The notes beneath the pieces are model-generated. The model made no database searches and was not told the DNA's origin. It worked only from the letters and a program-made list of their open reading frames with translations. The position numbers and the translations under genes were made by a program. A DNA stretch of 64,000 nucleotides, from positions 372,001 through 436,000 of the forward strand of contig NW_027490132.1 of assembly GCF_050948175.1 (NCBI RefSeq). Reading direction: 5' to 3'. This DNA comes from Xylocopa sonorina. Lineage: Eukaryota > Arthropoda > Insecta > Hymenoptera > Apidae. Each line of letters opens with the position of its first letter. Position 1 is the stretch's first letter. Below, in pieces: positions 32,801 through 47,459 of this stretch.

Positions 32801-35800
32801 CATTTTAAGAAGCAATAGAACTCTATTGCTACGATACGTAGACATCTGCAAACGCTATTCCCTAGCGAGGAAGTGTCGCATTTACATTTATTTGAAGTGT
32901 AGACGACGGATACATAACACTTCGCAAATCATATTATACCTTACCATGAAACAGAAATGAGATGCGATATCGCGTTTTAAGTATCATAAGAACTCTATTG
33001 CTACGATACGTAGACATCTGCAAACGCTATTTCCTTGCAAGGAAGTGTCGCATTTACATTCATTTGAAGTGTGGACGAGGAATACATAACACCTCGCAAA
33101 TCATATTATATCTTACCATGAAACATAGAAATGAGATGCGATATCGCATTTTAAAAAGCAATAGAACTCTATTGCTACGATACGTAGACATCTGCAAACG
33201 CTATTCCCTAGCGAGGAAGTGTCGCATTTACATTTATTTGAAGTGTAGACGACGGATACATAACACTTCGCAAATCATATTATACCTTATCATGAAACAT
33301 AGAAATGAGATGCGATATCGCGTTTTAAGAATCATAAGAACTCTATTGCTACGATACGTAGATATCTGCAAACGCTATTTCCTTGCAAGGAAGCGTCGCA
33401 TTTACATTCAATTGAAGTGTAGACGAGGAATACATAACACTTCGCAAATCATATCATATCTTACCATGAAACATAGAAATGAGATGCGATATCGCGTTTT
33501 AAGAATCATAAGAACTCTATTGCTACGAGACATAGACATCTGCAAACGCTATTTCCTTGCAAGGAAGTGTCGCATTAACATTCATTTGAAGTGTAGACGA
33601 GGAATACATAACACCTCGCAAATCATATTATATCTTACCATGAAACATAGAAATGAGATGCGATATCGCGTTTTAAGAAGCAATAGAACTCTATTGCTAC
33701 GATACGTAGACATCTGCAAACGCTATTCCCTAGCGAGGAAGTGTCGCATTTACATTTATTTGAAGTGTAGACGACGGATACATAACACTTCGCAAATCAT
33801 ATTATACCTTGTCATGAAACATAGAAATGAGATGCGATATCGCGTTTTAAGAATCATAAGAACTCTATTGCTACGATACGTAGACATCTGCAAACGCTAT
33901 TTCCTTGCAAGGAAATGTCGCATTTACATTCATTTGATGTGTAGACGAGGAATACATAACACTTCGCAAATCATATTATATCTTACCATGAAACATAGAA
34001 ATGAGATGCGACATCGCGTTCTAAGAATCATTGGAACACTACCGCTACGATAGGTAGACATTTGCAAACGCTATTTCCTTGCAAGGAAATGTCGCATTTA
34101 CATTCATTTGATGTGTAGACGAGGAATACATAACACTTCGCAAATCATATTATATCTTACCATGAAGCATAGAAATGAGATGCGACATCGCGTTCTAAGA
34201 ATCATTGGAACACTACCGCTACGATAGGTAGACATTTGCAAACGCTATTTCCTTGCAAGGAAGTGTCGCATTTACATTCATTTGAAGTGTAGACGAGGAA
34301 TACATAACACCTCGCAAATCATATTATATCTTACCATGAAACATAGAAATGAGATGCGATATCGCATTTTAAGAAGCAATAGAACTCTATTGCTACGATA
34401 CGTAGACATCTGCAAACGCTATTCCCTAGCGAGGAAGTGTCGCATTTACATTTATTTGAAGTGTAGACGACGGATACATAACACTTCGCAAATCATATTA
34501 TACCTTACCATGAAACAGAAATGAGATGCGATATCGCGTTTTAAGTATCATAAGAACTCTATTGCTACGATACGTAGACATCTGCAAACGCTATTTCCTT
34601 GCAAGGAAGTGTCGCATTTACATTCATTTGAAGTGTGGACGAGGAATACATAACACCTCGCAAATCATATTATATCTTACCATGAAACATAGAAATGAGA
34701 TGCGATATCGCATTTTAAAAAGCAATAGAACTCTATTGCTACGATACGTAGACATCTGCAAACGCTATTCCCTAGCGAGGAAGTGTCGCATTTACATTTA
34801 TTTGAAGTGTAGACGACGGATACATAACACTTCGCAAATCATATTATACCTTATCATGAAACATAGAAATGAGATGCGATATCGCGTTTTAAGAATCATA
34901 AGAACTCTATTGCTACGATACGTAGATATCTGCAAACGCTATTTCCTTGCAAGGAAGCGTCGCATTTACATTCAATTGAAGTGTAGACGAGGAATACATA
35001 ACACTTCGCAAATCATATCATATCTTACCATGAAACATAGAAATGAGATGCGATATCGCGTTTTAAGAATCATAAGAACTCTATTGCTACGAGACATAGA
35101 CATCTGCAAACGCTATTTCCTTGCAAGGAAGTGTCGCATTAACATTCATTTGAAGTGTAGACGAGGAATACATAACACCTCGCAAATCATATTATATCTT
35201 ACCATGAAACATAGAAATGAGATGCGATATCGCGTTTTAAGAAGCAATAGAACTCTATTGCTACGATACGTAGACATCTGCAAACGCTATTCCCTAGCGA
35301 GGAAGTGTCGCATTTACATTTATTTGAAGTGTAGACGACGGATACATAACACTTCGCAAATCATATTATACCTTGTCATGAAACATAGAAATGAGATGCG
35401 ATATCGCGTTTTAAGAATCATAAGAACTCTATTGCTACGATACGTAGACATCTGCAAACGCTATTTCCTTGCAAGGAAATGTCGCATTTACATTCATTTG
35501 ATGTGTAGACGAGGAATACATAACACTTCGCAAATCATATTATATCTTACCATGAAACATAGAAATGAGATGCGACATCGCGTTCTAAGAATCATTGGAA
35601 CACTACCGCTACGATAGGTAGACATTTGCAAACGCTATTTCCTTGCAAGGAAGTGTCGCATTTACATTCATTTGAAGTGTAGACGAGGAATACATGACAC
35701 TTCGCAAATCATATTATATCTTAACATGAAACATAGAAATGAGATGCGATATCGCGTTTTAAGAATCAGAAGAACTCTATTGCTACGATACGTAGACATC

Positions 35801-38510
35801 TGCAAACGCTATTTCCTTGCAAGGAAGTTTCGCATTTACATTCATTTTAAGTGTAGACGAGGAATACATAACACTTGGCAAATCATATTATATCTTACCA
35901 TGAAACATAGAAATGAGATGCGATATCGCGTTATAAGAATCATAAGAACTCTATTGCTACGATACGTAGACATCTGCAAACGCTATTCCCTAGCGAGGAA
36001 GTGTCGCATTTACATTTATTTGAAGTGTAGACGACGGATACATAACACTTCGCAAATCATATTATACCTTACCATGAAACATAGAAATGAGATGCGATAT
36101 CGCGTTTTAAGTATCATAAGAACTCTATTGCTACGATACGTAGACATCTGCAAACGCTATTTCCTTGCAAAGAAGTGTCGCATTTTCATTCATTTGAAGT
36201 GTGGACGAGGAATACATAACACCTCGCAAATCATATTATATCTTACCATGAAACATAGAAATGAGATGCGATATCGCATTTTAAGAAGCAATAGAACTCT
36301 ATTGCTACGAGACGTAGACATCTGCAAACGCTCTTTCCTTGCAAGGAAGTGTCGCATTTACATTCATTTGAAGTGTAGACGAGGAATACATAACACCTCG
36401 CAAATCATATTATATCTTACCATGAAACATAGAAATGAGATGCGATATCGCATTTTAAGAAGCAATAGAACTCTATTGCTACGATACGTAGACATCTGCA
36501 AACGCTATTCCCTAGCGAGGAAGTGTCGCATTTACATTTATTTGAAGTGTAGACGACGGATACATAACACTTCGCAAATCATATTATACCTTACCATGAA
36601 ACAGAAATGAGATGCGATATCGCGTTTTAAGTATCATAAGAACTCTATTGCTACGATACGTAGACATCTGCAAACGCTATTTCCTTGCAAGGAAGTGTCG
36701 CATTTACATTCATTTGAAGTGTGGACGAGGAATACATAACACCTCGCAAATCATATTATATCTTACCATGAAACATAGAAATGAGATGCGATATCGCATT
36801 TTAAAAAGCAATAGAACTCTATTGCTACGATACGTAGACATCTGCAAACGCTATTCCCTAGCGAGGAAGTGTCGCATTTACATTTATTTGAAGTGTAGAC
36901 GACGGATACATAACACTTAGCAAATCATATTATATCTTACCATGAAACAAAGAAATGAGATGCGATATCGCGTTTTAAGAAGCACTAGAACTCTATTGCT
37001 ACGATAGGTAGACATCTGCAAACGCTATTTCCTTGCAAGGAAGTGTCGCATTAACATTCATTTGAAGTGTAGACGAGGAATACATAACACCTCGCAAATC
37101 ATATTATATCTTACCATGAAACATAGAAATGAGATGCGATATCGCGTTTTAAGAAGCAATAGAACTCTATTGCTACGATACGTAGACATCTGCAAACGCT
37201 ATTCCCTAGCGAGGAAGTGTCGCATTTACATTTATTTGAAGTGTAGACGACGGATACATAACACTTCGCAAATCATATTATACCTTGTCATGAAACATAG
37301 AAATGAGATGCGATATCGCGTTTTAAGAATCATAAGAACTCTATTGCTACGATACGTAGACATCTGCAAACGCTATTTCCTTGCAAGGAAATGTCGCATT
37401 TACATTCATTTGATGTGTAGACGAGGAATACATAACACTTCGCAAATCATATTATATCTTACCATGAAACATAGAAATGAGATGCGACATCGCGTTCTAA
37501 GAATCATTGGAACACTACCGCTACGATAGGTAGACATTTGCAAACGCTATTTCCTTGCAAGGAAGTGTCGCATTTACATTCATTTGAAGTGTAGACGAGG
37601 AATACATGACACTTCGCAAATCATATTATATCTTACCATGAAACATAGAAATGAGATGCGATATCGCGTTTTAAGAATCAGAAGAACTCTATTGCTACGA
37701 TACGTAGACATCTGCAAACGCTATTTCCTTGCAAGGAAGTTTCGCATTTACATTCATTTTAAGTGTAGACGAGGAATACATAACACTTGGCAAATCATAT
37801 TATATCTTACCATGAAACATAGAAATGAGATGCGATATCGCGTTATAAGAATCATAAGAACTCTATTGCTACGATACGTAGACATCTGCAAACGCTATTC
37901 CCTAGCGAGGAAGTGTCGCATTTACATTTATTTGAAGTGTAGACGACGGATACATAACACTTCGCAAATCATATTATACCTTACCATGAAACATAGAAAT
38001 GAGATGCGATATCGCGTTTTAAGTATCATAAGAACTCTATTGCTACGATACGTAGACATCTGCAAACGTTATTTCCTTGCAAAGAAGTGTCGCATTTTCA
38101 TTCATTTGAAGTGTGGACGAGGAATACATAACACCTCGCAAATCATATTATATCTTACCATGAAACATAGAAATGAGATGCGATATCGCATTTTAAGAAG
38201 CAATAGAACTCTATTGCTACGATACGTAGACATCTGCAAACGCTATTCCCTAGCGAGGAAGTGTCGCATTTACATTTATTTGAAGTGTAGACGACGGATA
38301 CATAACACTTCGCAAATCATATTATACCTTATCATGAAACATAGAAATGAGATGCGATATCGCGTTTTAAGAATCATAAGAACTCTATTGCTACGATACG
38401 TAGACATCTGCAAACGCTATTTCCTTGCAAGGAAGTTTCGCATTTACATTCATTTTAAGTGTAGACGAGGAATACATAACACTTGGCAAATCATATTATA
38501 TCTTACCATG
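29821..38510 (+). repeat. Homogenised higher-order repeat core: 12-, 6-, 9-, 12- and 11-monomer units
   Basis: Units begin at a 172-bp monomer marked AAACAGAARTGAG, found at 29821, 31907, 32949, 34513 and 36599. Spacings are 2086, 1042, 1564 and 2086 bp, that is 12, 6, 9 and 12 monomers each less 2 bp. The following unit runs about 1912 bp by the position of its AATCAGAAGAAC monomer (35760 to 37672). The first and fourth units are nearly identical throughout; small differences include TTACCATG versus TTAACATG at about 35724 and CTACTCCC versus CTATTCCC. An earlier AAACAGAA monomer at 26169 is 21 monomers upstream. This is the most homogeneous part of the array. Confidence 0.88.
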
Positions 38511-39965
38511 AAACATAGAAATGAGATGCGATATCGCGTTATAAGAATCATAAGAACTCTATTGCTACGATACGTAGACATCTGCAAACGCTATTCCCTA
38601 GCGAGGAAGTGTCGCATTTACATTTATTTGAAGTGTAGACGACGGATACATAACACTTCGCAAATCATATTATACCTTACCATGAAACATAGAAATGAGA
38701 TGCGATATCGCGTTTTAAGTATCATAAGAACTCTATTGCTACGATACGTAGACATCTGCAAACGCTATTTCCTTGCAAGGAAGTGTCGCATTTACATTCA
38801 TTTGAAGTGTGGACGAGGAATACATAACACCTCGCAAATCATATTATATCTTACCATGAAACATAGAAATGAGATGCGATATCGCATTTTAAGAAGCAAT
38901 AGAACTCTATTGCTACGATACGTAGACATCTGCAAACGCTATTCCCTAGCGAGGAAGTGTCGCATTTACATTTATTTGAAGTGTAGACGACGGATACATA
39001 ACACTTCGCAAATCATATTATACCTTATCATGAAACATAGAAATGAGATGCGATATCGCGTTTTAAGAATCATAAGAACTCTATTGCTACGATACGTAGA
39101 TATCTGCAAACGCTATTTCCTTGCAAGGAAGTGTCGCATTTACATTCATTTGAAGTGTAGACGAGGAATACATAACACTTCGCAAATCATATTATATCTT
39201 ACCATGAAACATAGAAATGAGATGCGATATCGCGTTTTAAGAATCATAAGAACTCTATTGCTACGAGACGTAGACATCTGCAAACGCTATTTCCTTGCAA
39301 GGAAGTGTCGCATTAACATTCATTTGAAGTGTAGACGAGGAATACATAACACCTCGCAAATCATATTATATCTTACCATGAAACATAGAAATGAGATGCG
39401 ATATCGCGTTTTAAGAAGCAATAGAACTCTATTGCTACGATACGTAGACATCTGCACACGCTATTCCCTAGCGAGGAAGTGTCGCATTTACATTTATTTG
39501 AAGTGTAGACGACGGATACATAACACTTCGCAAATCATATTATACCTTGTCATGAAACATAGAAATGAGATGCGATATCGCGTTTTAAGAATCATAAGAA
39601 CTCTATTGCTACGATACGTAGACATCTGCAAACGCTATTTCCTTGCAAGGAAATGTCGCATTTACATTCATTTGAAGTGTAGACGAGGAATACATAACAC
39701 TTCGCAAATCATATTATATCTTATCATGAAACATAGAAATGAGATGCGATATCGCGTTTTGAGAAGCATTAGAACTCTATTGCTACGATACCTAGACATC
39801 TACAGACGCTACTTCCTAGCAAGGAAGTGTCGGATTTACATTCATTTGAAGTGTAGACGAGGAATACATAACACTTCGCAAATCATATTATATCTTACCA
39901 TGAAACATAGAAATGAGATGCGACATCGCGTTCTAAGAATCATTGGAACACTACTGCTACGATAG
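37584..39965 (+). repeat. Satellite stretch with longest uninterrupted frame (793 codons)
   Basis: Fourteen consecutive monomers lack the stop variants, so the 58-codon periodic frame stays open. An internal 4-monomer (696-bp) duplication repeats the TTTCGCATTTAC...CACTTGGCAA variant (about 37740 and 38436). The translated repeat is Arg/Ile-rich with one Met per monomer. I list it as satellite and not as a gene because the reading depends only on a 174-bp period and adjacent variants are freely interrupted. Confidence 0.75.
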
Positions 39966-40301
39966 GCAGACATTTGCAAACGCTATTTCCTTGCAAGGAA
40001 GTGTCGCATTTACATTCATTTGAAGTGTAGACGAGGAATACATGACACTTCGCAAATCATATTATATCTTACCATGAAACATAGAAATGAGATGCGATAT
40101 CGCGTTTTAAGAATCATAAGAACTCTATTGCTACGATACCTAGACATCTGCAGACGCTATTTCCTAGCAAGGAAGTGTCGCATTTACATTCATTTGAATC
40201 GTAGACGAGGAATGCATAACACTTCGCAATGAATATTATATCTTATCATGAAACATAGATATGAGATGCAATATCTCGTTTTAAGAAGCATTTGAACTCT
40301 A

Positions 40302-42230
40302 TTGCTTCGATACGTAGACATCTGCAGACGTTATTTCCTAGCAAGAAAGTGTCGCATTTACATTCATTTGAAGTGTAGACGAGGAATACATAACACTTCG
40401 CAAATCATATTATACCTTACCATGAAACATAGAAATGAGATGCGATATCGCGTTTTAAGAATCATAAGAATTCTATTGCTACGATACGTAGACATCTGCA
40501 AACGCTATTTCCTTGCAAGGAAGTGTCGCATTTACATTCATTTGAAGTGTAGACGAGGAATACATGACACTTCGCAAATCATATTATATCTTACCATGAA
40601 ACATAGAAATGGGATGCGCTATCGCGTTTTAAGAATCATAAGAACACTATTGCTACGATACATAGACATCTGCAGACGCTATTTCCTAGCAAGGAAGTGT
40701 CGCATTTACATTCATTTGAATCGTAGACGAGGAATGCATAACACTTCGCAATGAATATTATATCTTATCATGAAACATAGATATGAGATGCAATATCTCG
40801 TTTTAAGAAGCATTTGAACTCTATTGCTACGAGACGTAGACATCTGCAAACGCTATTTGCTTGCAAGGAAGTGTCGCATTTACATTCATTTGAAGTGTAG
40901 ACGAGGAATACATAACACTTCGCAAATCATATTATATCTTACCATGAAACATAGAAATGAGATGCGATTTCGCGTTTTGAGAAGCATTAGAACTCTATTG
41001 CTACGATACCTAGACATCTACAGACGCTATTTCCTAGCAAGGAAGTGTCGGATTTACATTCATTTGAAGTGTAGACGAGGAATACATAACACTTCGCAAA
41101 TCATATTATATCTTACCATGAAACATAGAAATGAGATGCGATATCGCGTTTTAAGAAGCAATAGAACTCTATTGCTACGATACGTAGACATCTGCAAACG
41201 CTATTCCCTAGCGAGGAAGTGTCGCATTTACATTTATTTGAAGTGTAGACGACGGATACATAACACTTCGCATATCATATTATATCTTACCATGATACAT
41301 AGAAATGAGATGCGATATCGCGTTTTAAGAATCATAAGAACTCTATTGCTACGATACGTAGACATCTGCAGACGCTATTTCCTAGCAAGGAAGTGTCGCA
41401 TTTAGATTCACTTGATGTGTAGACGAGGAATACATAACACTTCGCAAATCATATTATACCTTACCATGAAACATAGAAATGAGATGCGATATCGCGCTTT
41501 AAGAAGCATTAGAAATCTATTGCTACGATACGTAGACATCTGCAAACGCTATTTCCTTGCAAGGGAGTGTCGCATTTACATTCATTTGAAGTGTAGACGA
41601 GGAATACATGACACTTCGCAAATCATATTATATCTTACCATGAAACATAGAAATGAGATGCGATATCGCGTTTTAAGAAGCATTAGAACTCTATTGCTAC
41701 GATACCTAGACATCTGCAGACGCTATTTCCTAGCAAGGAAGTGTCGCATTTACATTCATTTGAATCGTAGACGAGGAATGCATAACACTTCGCAATGAAT
41801 ATTATATCTTATCATGAAACATAGATATGAGATGCAATATCTCGTTTTAAGAAGCATTTGAACTCTATTGCTTCGATACGTAGACATCTGCAGACGTTAT
41901 TTCCTAGCAAGGAAGTGTCGCATTTACATTCATTTGAAGTGTAGACGAGGAATACATAACACTTCGCAAATCATAGTATATCTTACCATGAAACATAGAA
42001 ATGAGATGCGATATCGCGTTTTAAGAATCATAAGAACTCTATTGCTACGATACGTAGACATCTGGAAACGCTATTTCCTTGCAAGGAAATGTCGCATTTA
42101 CATTCATTTGATGTGTAGACGAGGAATACATAACACTTCGCAAATCATATTATATCTTACCATGAAACATAGAAATGAGATGCGACATCGCGTTCTAAGA
42201 AGCATTGGAACACTACTGCTACGATAGGTA
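40302..42230 (+). repeat. 9-monomer spaced higher-order repeat (offset 1566 bp)
   Basis: The post-stop monomer TTCGATACGTAGACATCTGCAG (18 bases shared from GATACG) recurs at about 40302 and 41868, and an earlier copy lies near 25524. The segment at 40824 onward (GAGACGTAG, CTATTTGCTTGC, GATTTCGCGTTTTGAG) matches 28480 onward at 12,344 bp. That is 71 monomers less 10 bp, exactly accounted for by the five 172-bp monomers in between. Confidence 0.75.
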
Positions 42231-43904
42231 GACATTTGCAAACGCTATTTCCTTGCAAGGAAGTGTCGCATTTACATTCATTTGAAGTGTAGACGAGGAA
42301 TACATGACACTTCGCAAATCATATTATATCTTACCATGAAACATAGAAATGAGATGCGATATCGCGTTTTAAGAAGCATTAGAACAATATTGCTACGATA
42401 GGTAGACATTTGCAAACGCTATTTCCTTGCAAGGAAGTGTCGGATTTACATTCATTTGAAGTGTAGACGAGGAATACATAACACTTCGCAAATCATATTA
42501 TATCTTACCATGAAACATAGAAATGAGATGCGATATAGCGTTTTAAGAATCACAAGAACTCTATTGCTACGATACGTAGACATCTGCAAACGCTATTTGC
42601 TTGCAAGGAACTGTCGCATTTACATTCATTTGAAGTGTAGACGAGGAATACATAACACTTCGCAAATCATATTATATCTTACCATGAAACATAGAAATGA
42701 GATGCGATATCGCGTTTTAAGAAGCATTAGAACACTATTGCTACGATAGGTAGACATTTGCAAACGCTATTTCCTTGCAAGGAAGTGTCGCATTTACATT
42801 CATTTGAAGTGTAGACGAGGAATACATGACACTTCGCAAATCATATTATATCTTACCATGAAACATAGAAATGAGATGCGATATCGCGTTTTAAGAATCA
42901 TAAGAACTCTATTGCTACGATACGTAGACATCTGCAAACGCTATTTCCTAGCAAGGAAGTGTGGCATTTACATTCATTTGATGTGTAGACGAGGAATACA
43001 TAACACTTCGCAAATCATATTATATCTTACCATGAAACATAGAAATGAGATGCGATATCGCGTTTTAAGAATCATAAGAACTCTATTGCTACGAGACGTA
43101 GACATCTGCAAACGCTATTTCCTTGCGAGGAAGTGTCGCATTTACATTCATTTGAAGTGCAGACAAGGAATACATAACACTTCGCAAATCATATTATATC
43201 TTACCATGAAACATAGAAATGAGATGCGATATCGCGTTTTAAGGATCATAAGAACTCTATTGCTACGATACGTAGACATCTGAAAACGCTATTTCCTTGC
43301 AAGGAAGTGTCGCATTTACATTCATTTGAAGTGCAGACAAGGAATACATGACACTTCGCAAATCATATTATATCTTACCATGAAACATAGAAATGAGATG
43401 CGATATCGCGTTTTAAGAAGCAATAGAACTCTATTGCTACGATACGTAGACATCTGCAAACGCTATTTGCTTGCAAGGAAGTGTCGCATTTACATTCATT
43501 TGAAGTGTAGACGAGGAATACATAACACTTCGCAAATCAAATTATATCTTACCATGAAATATAGAAATGAGATGCGATATCGCGTTTTAAGAAGGATTAG
43601 AACTCTATAGCTACGATAGGTAGACGTTTGCAAACGCTATTTCCTAGCAAGGAAGTGTCGCATTTACATTCATTTGAAGTGTAGACGAGGAATACATAAC
43701 ACTTCGCAAATCATATTATACCTTACCATGAAACATAGAAATGAGATGCGATATCGCGTTTTAAGAATCATAAGAACTCTATTGCTACGATACGTAGACA
43801 TCTGCAAACGCTATTTCCTTGCAAGGAAGTGTCGGATTTACATTCATTTGAAGTGTAGACGAGGAATACATAACACTTCGCAAATCATATTATATCTTAC
43901 CATG

Positions 43905-46320
43905 AAACATAGAAATGAGATGCGATATCGCGTTTTAAGAAGCATTAGAAATCCATTGCTACGATACGTAGACATCTGCAAACGCTATTTCCTTGCAAGA
44001 AAGTGTCGCATTTACATTCATTTGAAGTGTAGACGACGGATACATAACACTTCGCATATCATATTATACTTTACCATGAAACATAGAAATGAGATGCGAC
44101 ATCGCGTTTTAAGAAGCAATAGAACTCTATTGCTACGATACGTAGACATCTGCAATCGCTATTTCCTTGCAAGGAAGTGTCGCACTTACTTTCATTTGAA
44201 TCGTAGACGAGGAATGCAAACCACTTCGCAATGAATATTACATCTTACCATGAAGCATAGAAATGAGATGCGATATCGCGCTTTAAGAAGCATTAGAACT
44301 CCATTGCTACGATACCTAGACATCTGCAAACGCTATTTCCTAGCGAGGAAGTATCGCATTCACATTCATTTGAAGAGTAGACTAGGAATACGTAACACTT
44401 CGCAAATCCTGTTATATCTTACCATGAAACATAGAAATGAGATGCGATATCGCGTTTTAAGAATCATATGAACTCTATTGCTACGATACGTAGACATCTG
44501 CAATCGCTATTTCCTTGCAAGGAAGTGTCGCATTCACATTCATTTGAAGTGTAGACGAGGAATGCATAACACATCGCAATGAATATTATATCTTATCATG
44601 AAACATAGATATGAGATGCAATATCGCGTTTTAAGAAGCATTAGAACTCTATTGCTACGATACCTAGACATCTGCAGACGCTATTTCCTAGCAAGGAAGT
44701 GTCGCATTTACATTCATTTGAAATGTAGACGAGGAATACGTGACACTTCGCAAATCATATTATATGTACCATGATACATAGAAATGAGATGCGATATCGC
44801 GTTCTAAGAAGCATTAGAACTCTATTGCTACGATACGTAGACATCTGCAAACGCTATTTCCTTGCAAGGAAGTGTCGCATTTACATTCATTTGAAGTGTA
44901 GACGAGGAATACATGACACGTCGCAAATCATATTATATCTTACCATGAAACATAGAAATGAGATGCGATATCGCGTTTTAAGAAGCATTAGAACACTATT
45001 GCTACGATACCTAGACATCTGCAAACGCTATTTCCTAGCGAGGAAGTATCGCATTCACATTCATTTGAAGAGTAGACTAGGAATACGTAACACTTCGCAA
45101 ATCATGTTATATCTTACCATGAAACATAGAAATGAGATGCGATATCGCGTTTTAAGAATCATATGAACTCTATTGCTACGATACGTAGACATCTGCAATC
45201 GCTATTTCCTTGCAAGGAAGTGTCGCATTCACATTCATTTGAAGTGTAGACGAGGAATGCATAACACATCGATATGAATATTATATCTTATCATGAAACA
45301 TAGAAATGAGATGCGATATCGCGTTTTAAGAAGCATTAGAAATCCATTGCTACGATACGTAGACATCTGCAAACGCTATTTCCTTGCAAGAAAGTGTCGC
45401 ATTTACATTCATTTGAAGTGTAGACGACGGATACATAACACTTCGCATATCATATTATACTTTACCATGAAACATAGAAATGAGATGCGACATCGCGTTT
45501 TAAGAAGCAATAGAACTCTATTGCTACGATACGTAGACATCTGCAATCGCTATTTCCTTGCAAGGAAGTGTCGCACTTACTTTCATTTGAATCGTAGACG
45601 AGGAATGCAAACCACTTCGCAATGAATATTACATCTTACCATGAAGCATAGAAATGAGATGCGATATCGCGCTTTAAGAAGCATTAGAACTCCATTGCTA
45701 CGATACCTAGACATCTGCAAACGCTATTTCCTAGCGAGGAAGTATCGCATTCACATTCATTTGAAGAGTAGACTAGGAATACGTAACACTTCGCAAATCC
45801 TGTTATATCTTACCATGAAACATAGAAATGAGATGCGATATCGCGTTTTAAGAATCATATGAACTCTATTGCTACGATACGTAGACATCTGCAATCGCTA
45901 TTTCCTTGCAAGGAAGTGTCGCATTCACATTCATTTGAAGTGTAGACGAGGAATGCATAACACGTCGCAAATCATATTATATCTTACCATGAAACATAGA
46001 AATGAGATGCGATATCGCGTTTTAAGAAGCATTAGAACACTATTGCTACGATACCTAGACATCTGCAAACGCTATTTCCTAGCGAGGAAGTATCGCATTC
46101 ACATTCATTTGAAGAGTAGACTAGGAATACGTAACACTTCGCAAATCATGTTATATCTTACCATGAAACATAGAAATGAGATGCGATATCGCGTTTTAAG
46201 AATCATATGAACTCTATTGCTACGATACGTAGACATCTGCAATCGCTACTTCCTTGCAAGGAAGTGTCGCATTCACATTCATTTGAAGTGTAGACGAGGA
46301 ATGCATAACACATCGATATG
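43905..46320 (+). repeat. 8-monomer repeat (offset 1391 bp) and 6-monomer repeat (offset 1044 bp)
   Basis: 43905-44568 recurs at 45296-45959, with shared AATCCATTGC, GCACTTACTTTC, GCAAACCACTTCG and TCCTGTTATATC. The 1-bp shortfall from 8 x 174 is a lost base near 44766 (TTATATGTACC). The GAGTAGACTAGG and TCATGTTATATC monomers at about 45075 recur 1044 bp later and again near 51505, 53419 and 56725. Confidence 0.8.
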
Positions 46321-47459
46321 AATATTATATCTTATCATGAAACATAGATATGAGATGCAATATCTCGTTTTAAGGAGCATTTGAACTCTATTGCTTTGAT
46401 ACGTAGACATCTGCATACGCTATTTCCTTGCAAGGAAGTGTCGCATTTACATTCATTTGAAGTGTAGACGAGGAATACATAACAGTTGGCAAATCATATT
46501 ATATCTTACCATGAAACATAGAAATGAGATGCGATATCGCGTTTTAAGAAGCATTAGAACACTATTGCTACGATAGGTAGACATTTGCAAACGCTATTTC
46601 CTTGCAAGGAAGTGTCGCATTTACATTCATTTGAAGTGTAGAGGAGGAATACATAACACTTCGCAAATCATATTACATCATACCATGAAACAGAAATGAG
46701 ATGCAATATCGCGTTTTAAGAAGCATTAGAACTCCATTGCTACGATACCTAGAAATCTGAAGACGCTATTTCCTAGCAAGGAAGTGTGGCATTTACATTC
46801 ATTTGAAGTGTAGACGAGGAATGCATGACACTTCGCAAATCATATTATATCTTATCATGAAACATAGATATGAGATGCAATATCTCGTTTTAAGAATCGT
46901 TTGAACTCTATTGCTTCGATACGCAGACATCTGCAAACGTTATTTCCTTGCAAGGAAGTGTCGCATTTACATTCATTTGAAGTGTAGACGAGGAATACAT
47001 AACACTTCGCAAATCATATTATATCTTACCATGAAACATAGAAATGAGATGCGATATCGCGTTCTAAGAAGCATTAGAACACTACTGCTACGATAGCTAG
47101 ACATTTGCAAACGCTATTACCTTGCAAGGAAGTGTCGCATTTACATACATTTGACGTGTAGACGAGGAGTACATAACATTTAGCATATCATATGATATCT
47201 GACCATGAAACAAAGAAATGAGATGCGATATCGCGTTTTAAGAAGCACTAGATCTCTATTGCTACGATAGGTAGACATCTGCAAACGCTATTTCCTTACA
47301 AGGAAGTGTCGCATTTACATTCATTTGAAGTGTAGACGAGGAATACATAACACTTCGCAAATCATATTATACCTTACCATGAATCATAGAAATGAGATGC
47401 GATATCGCGTTTTAAGAATCATAAGAACTCTATTGCTACGATACGTAGACATCTGCAAA

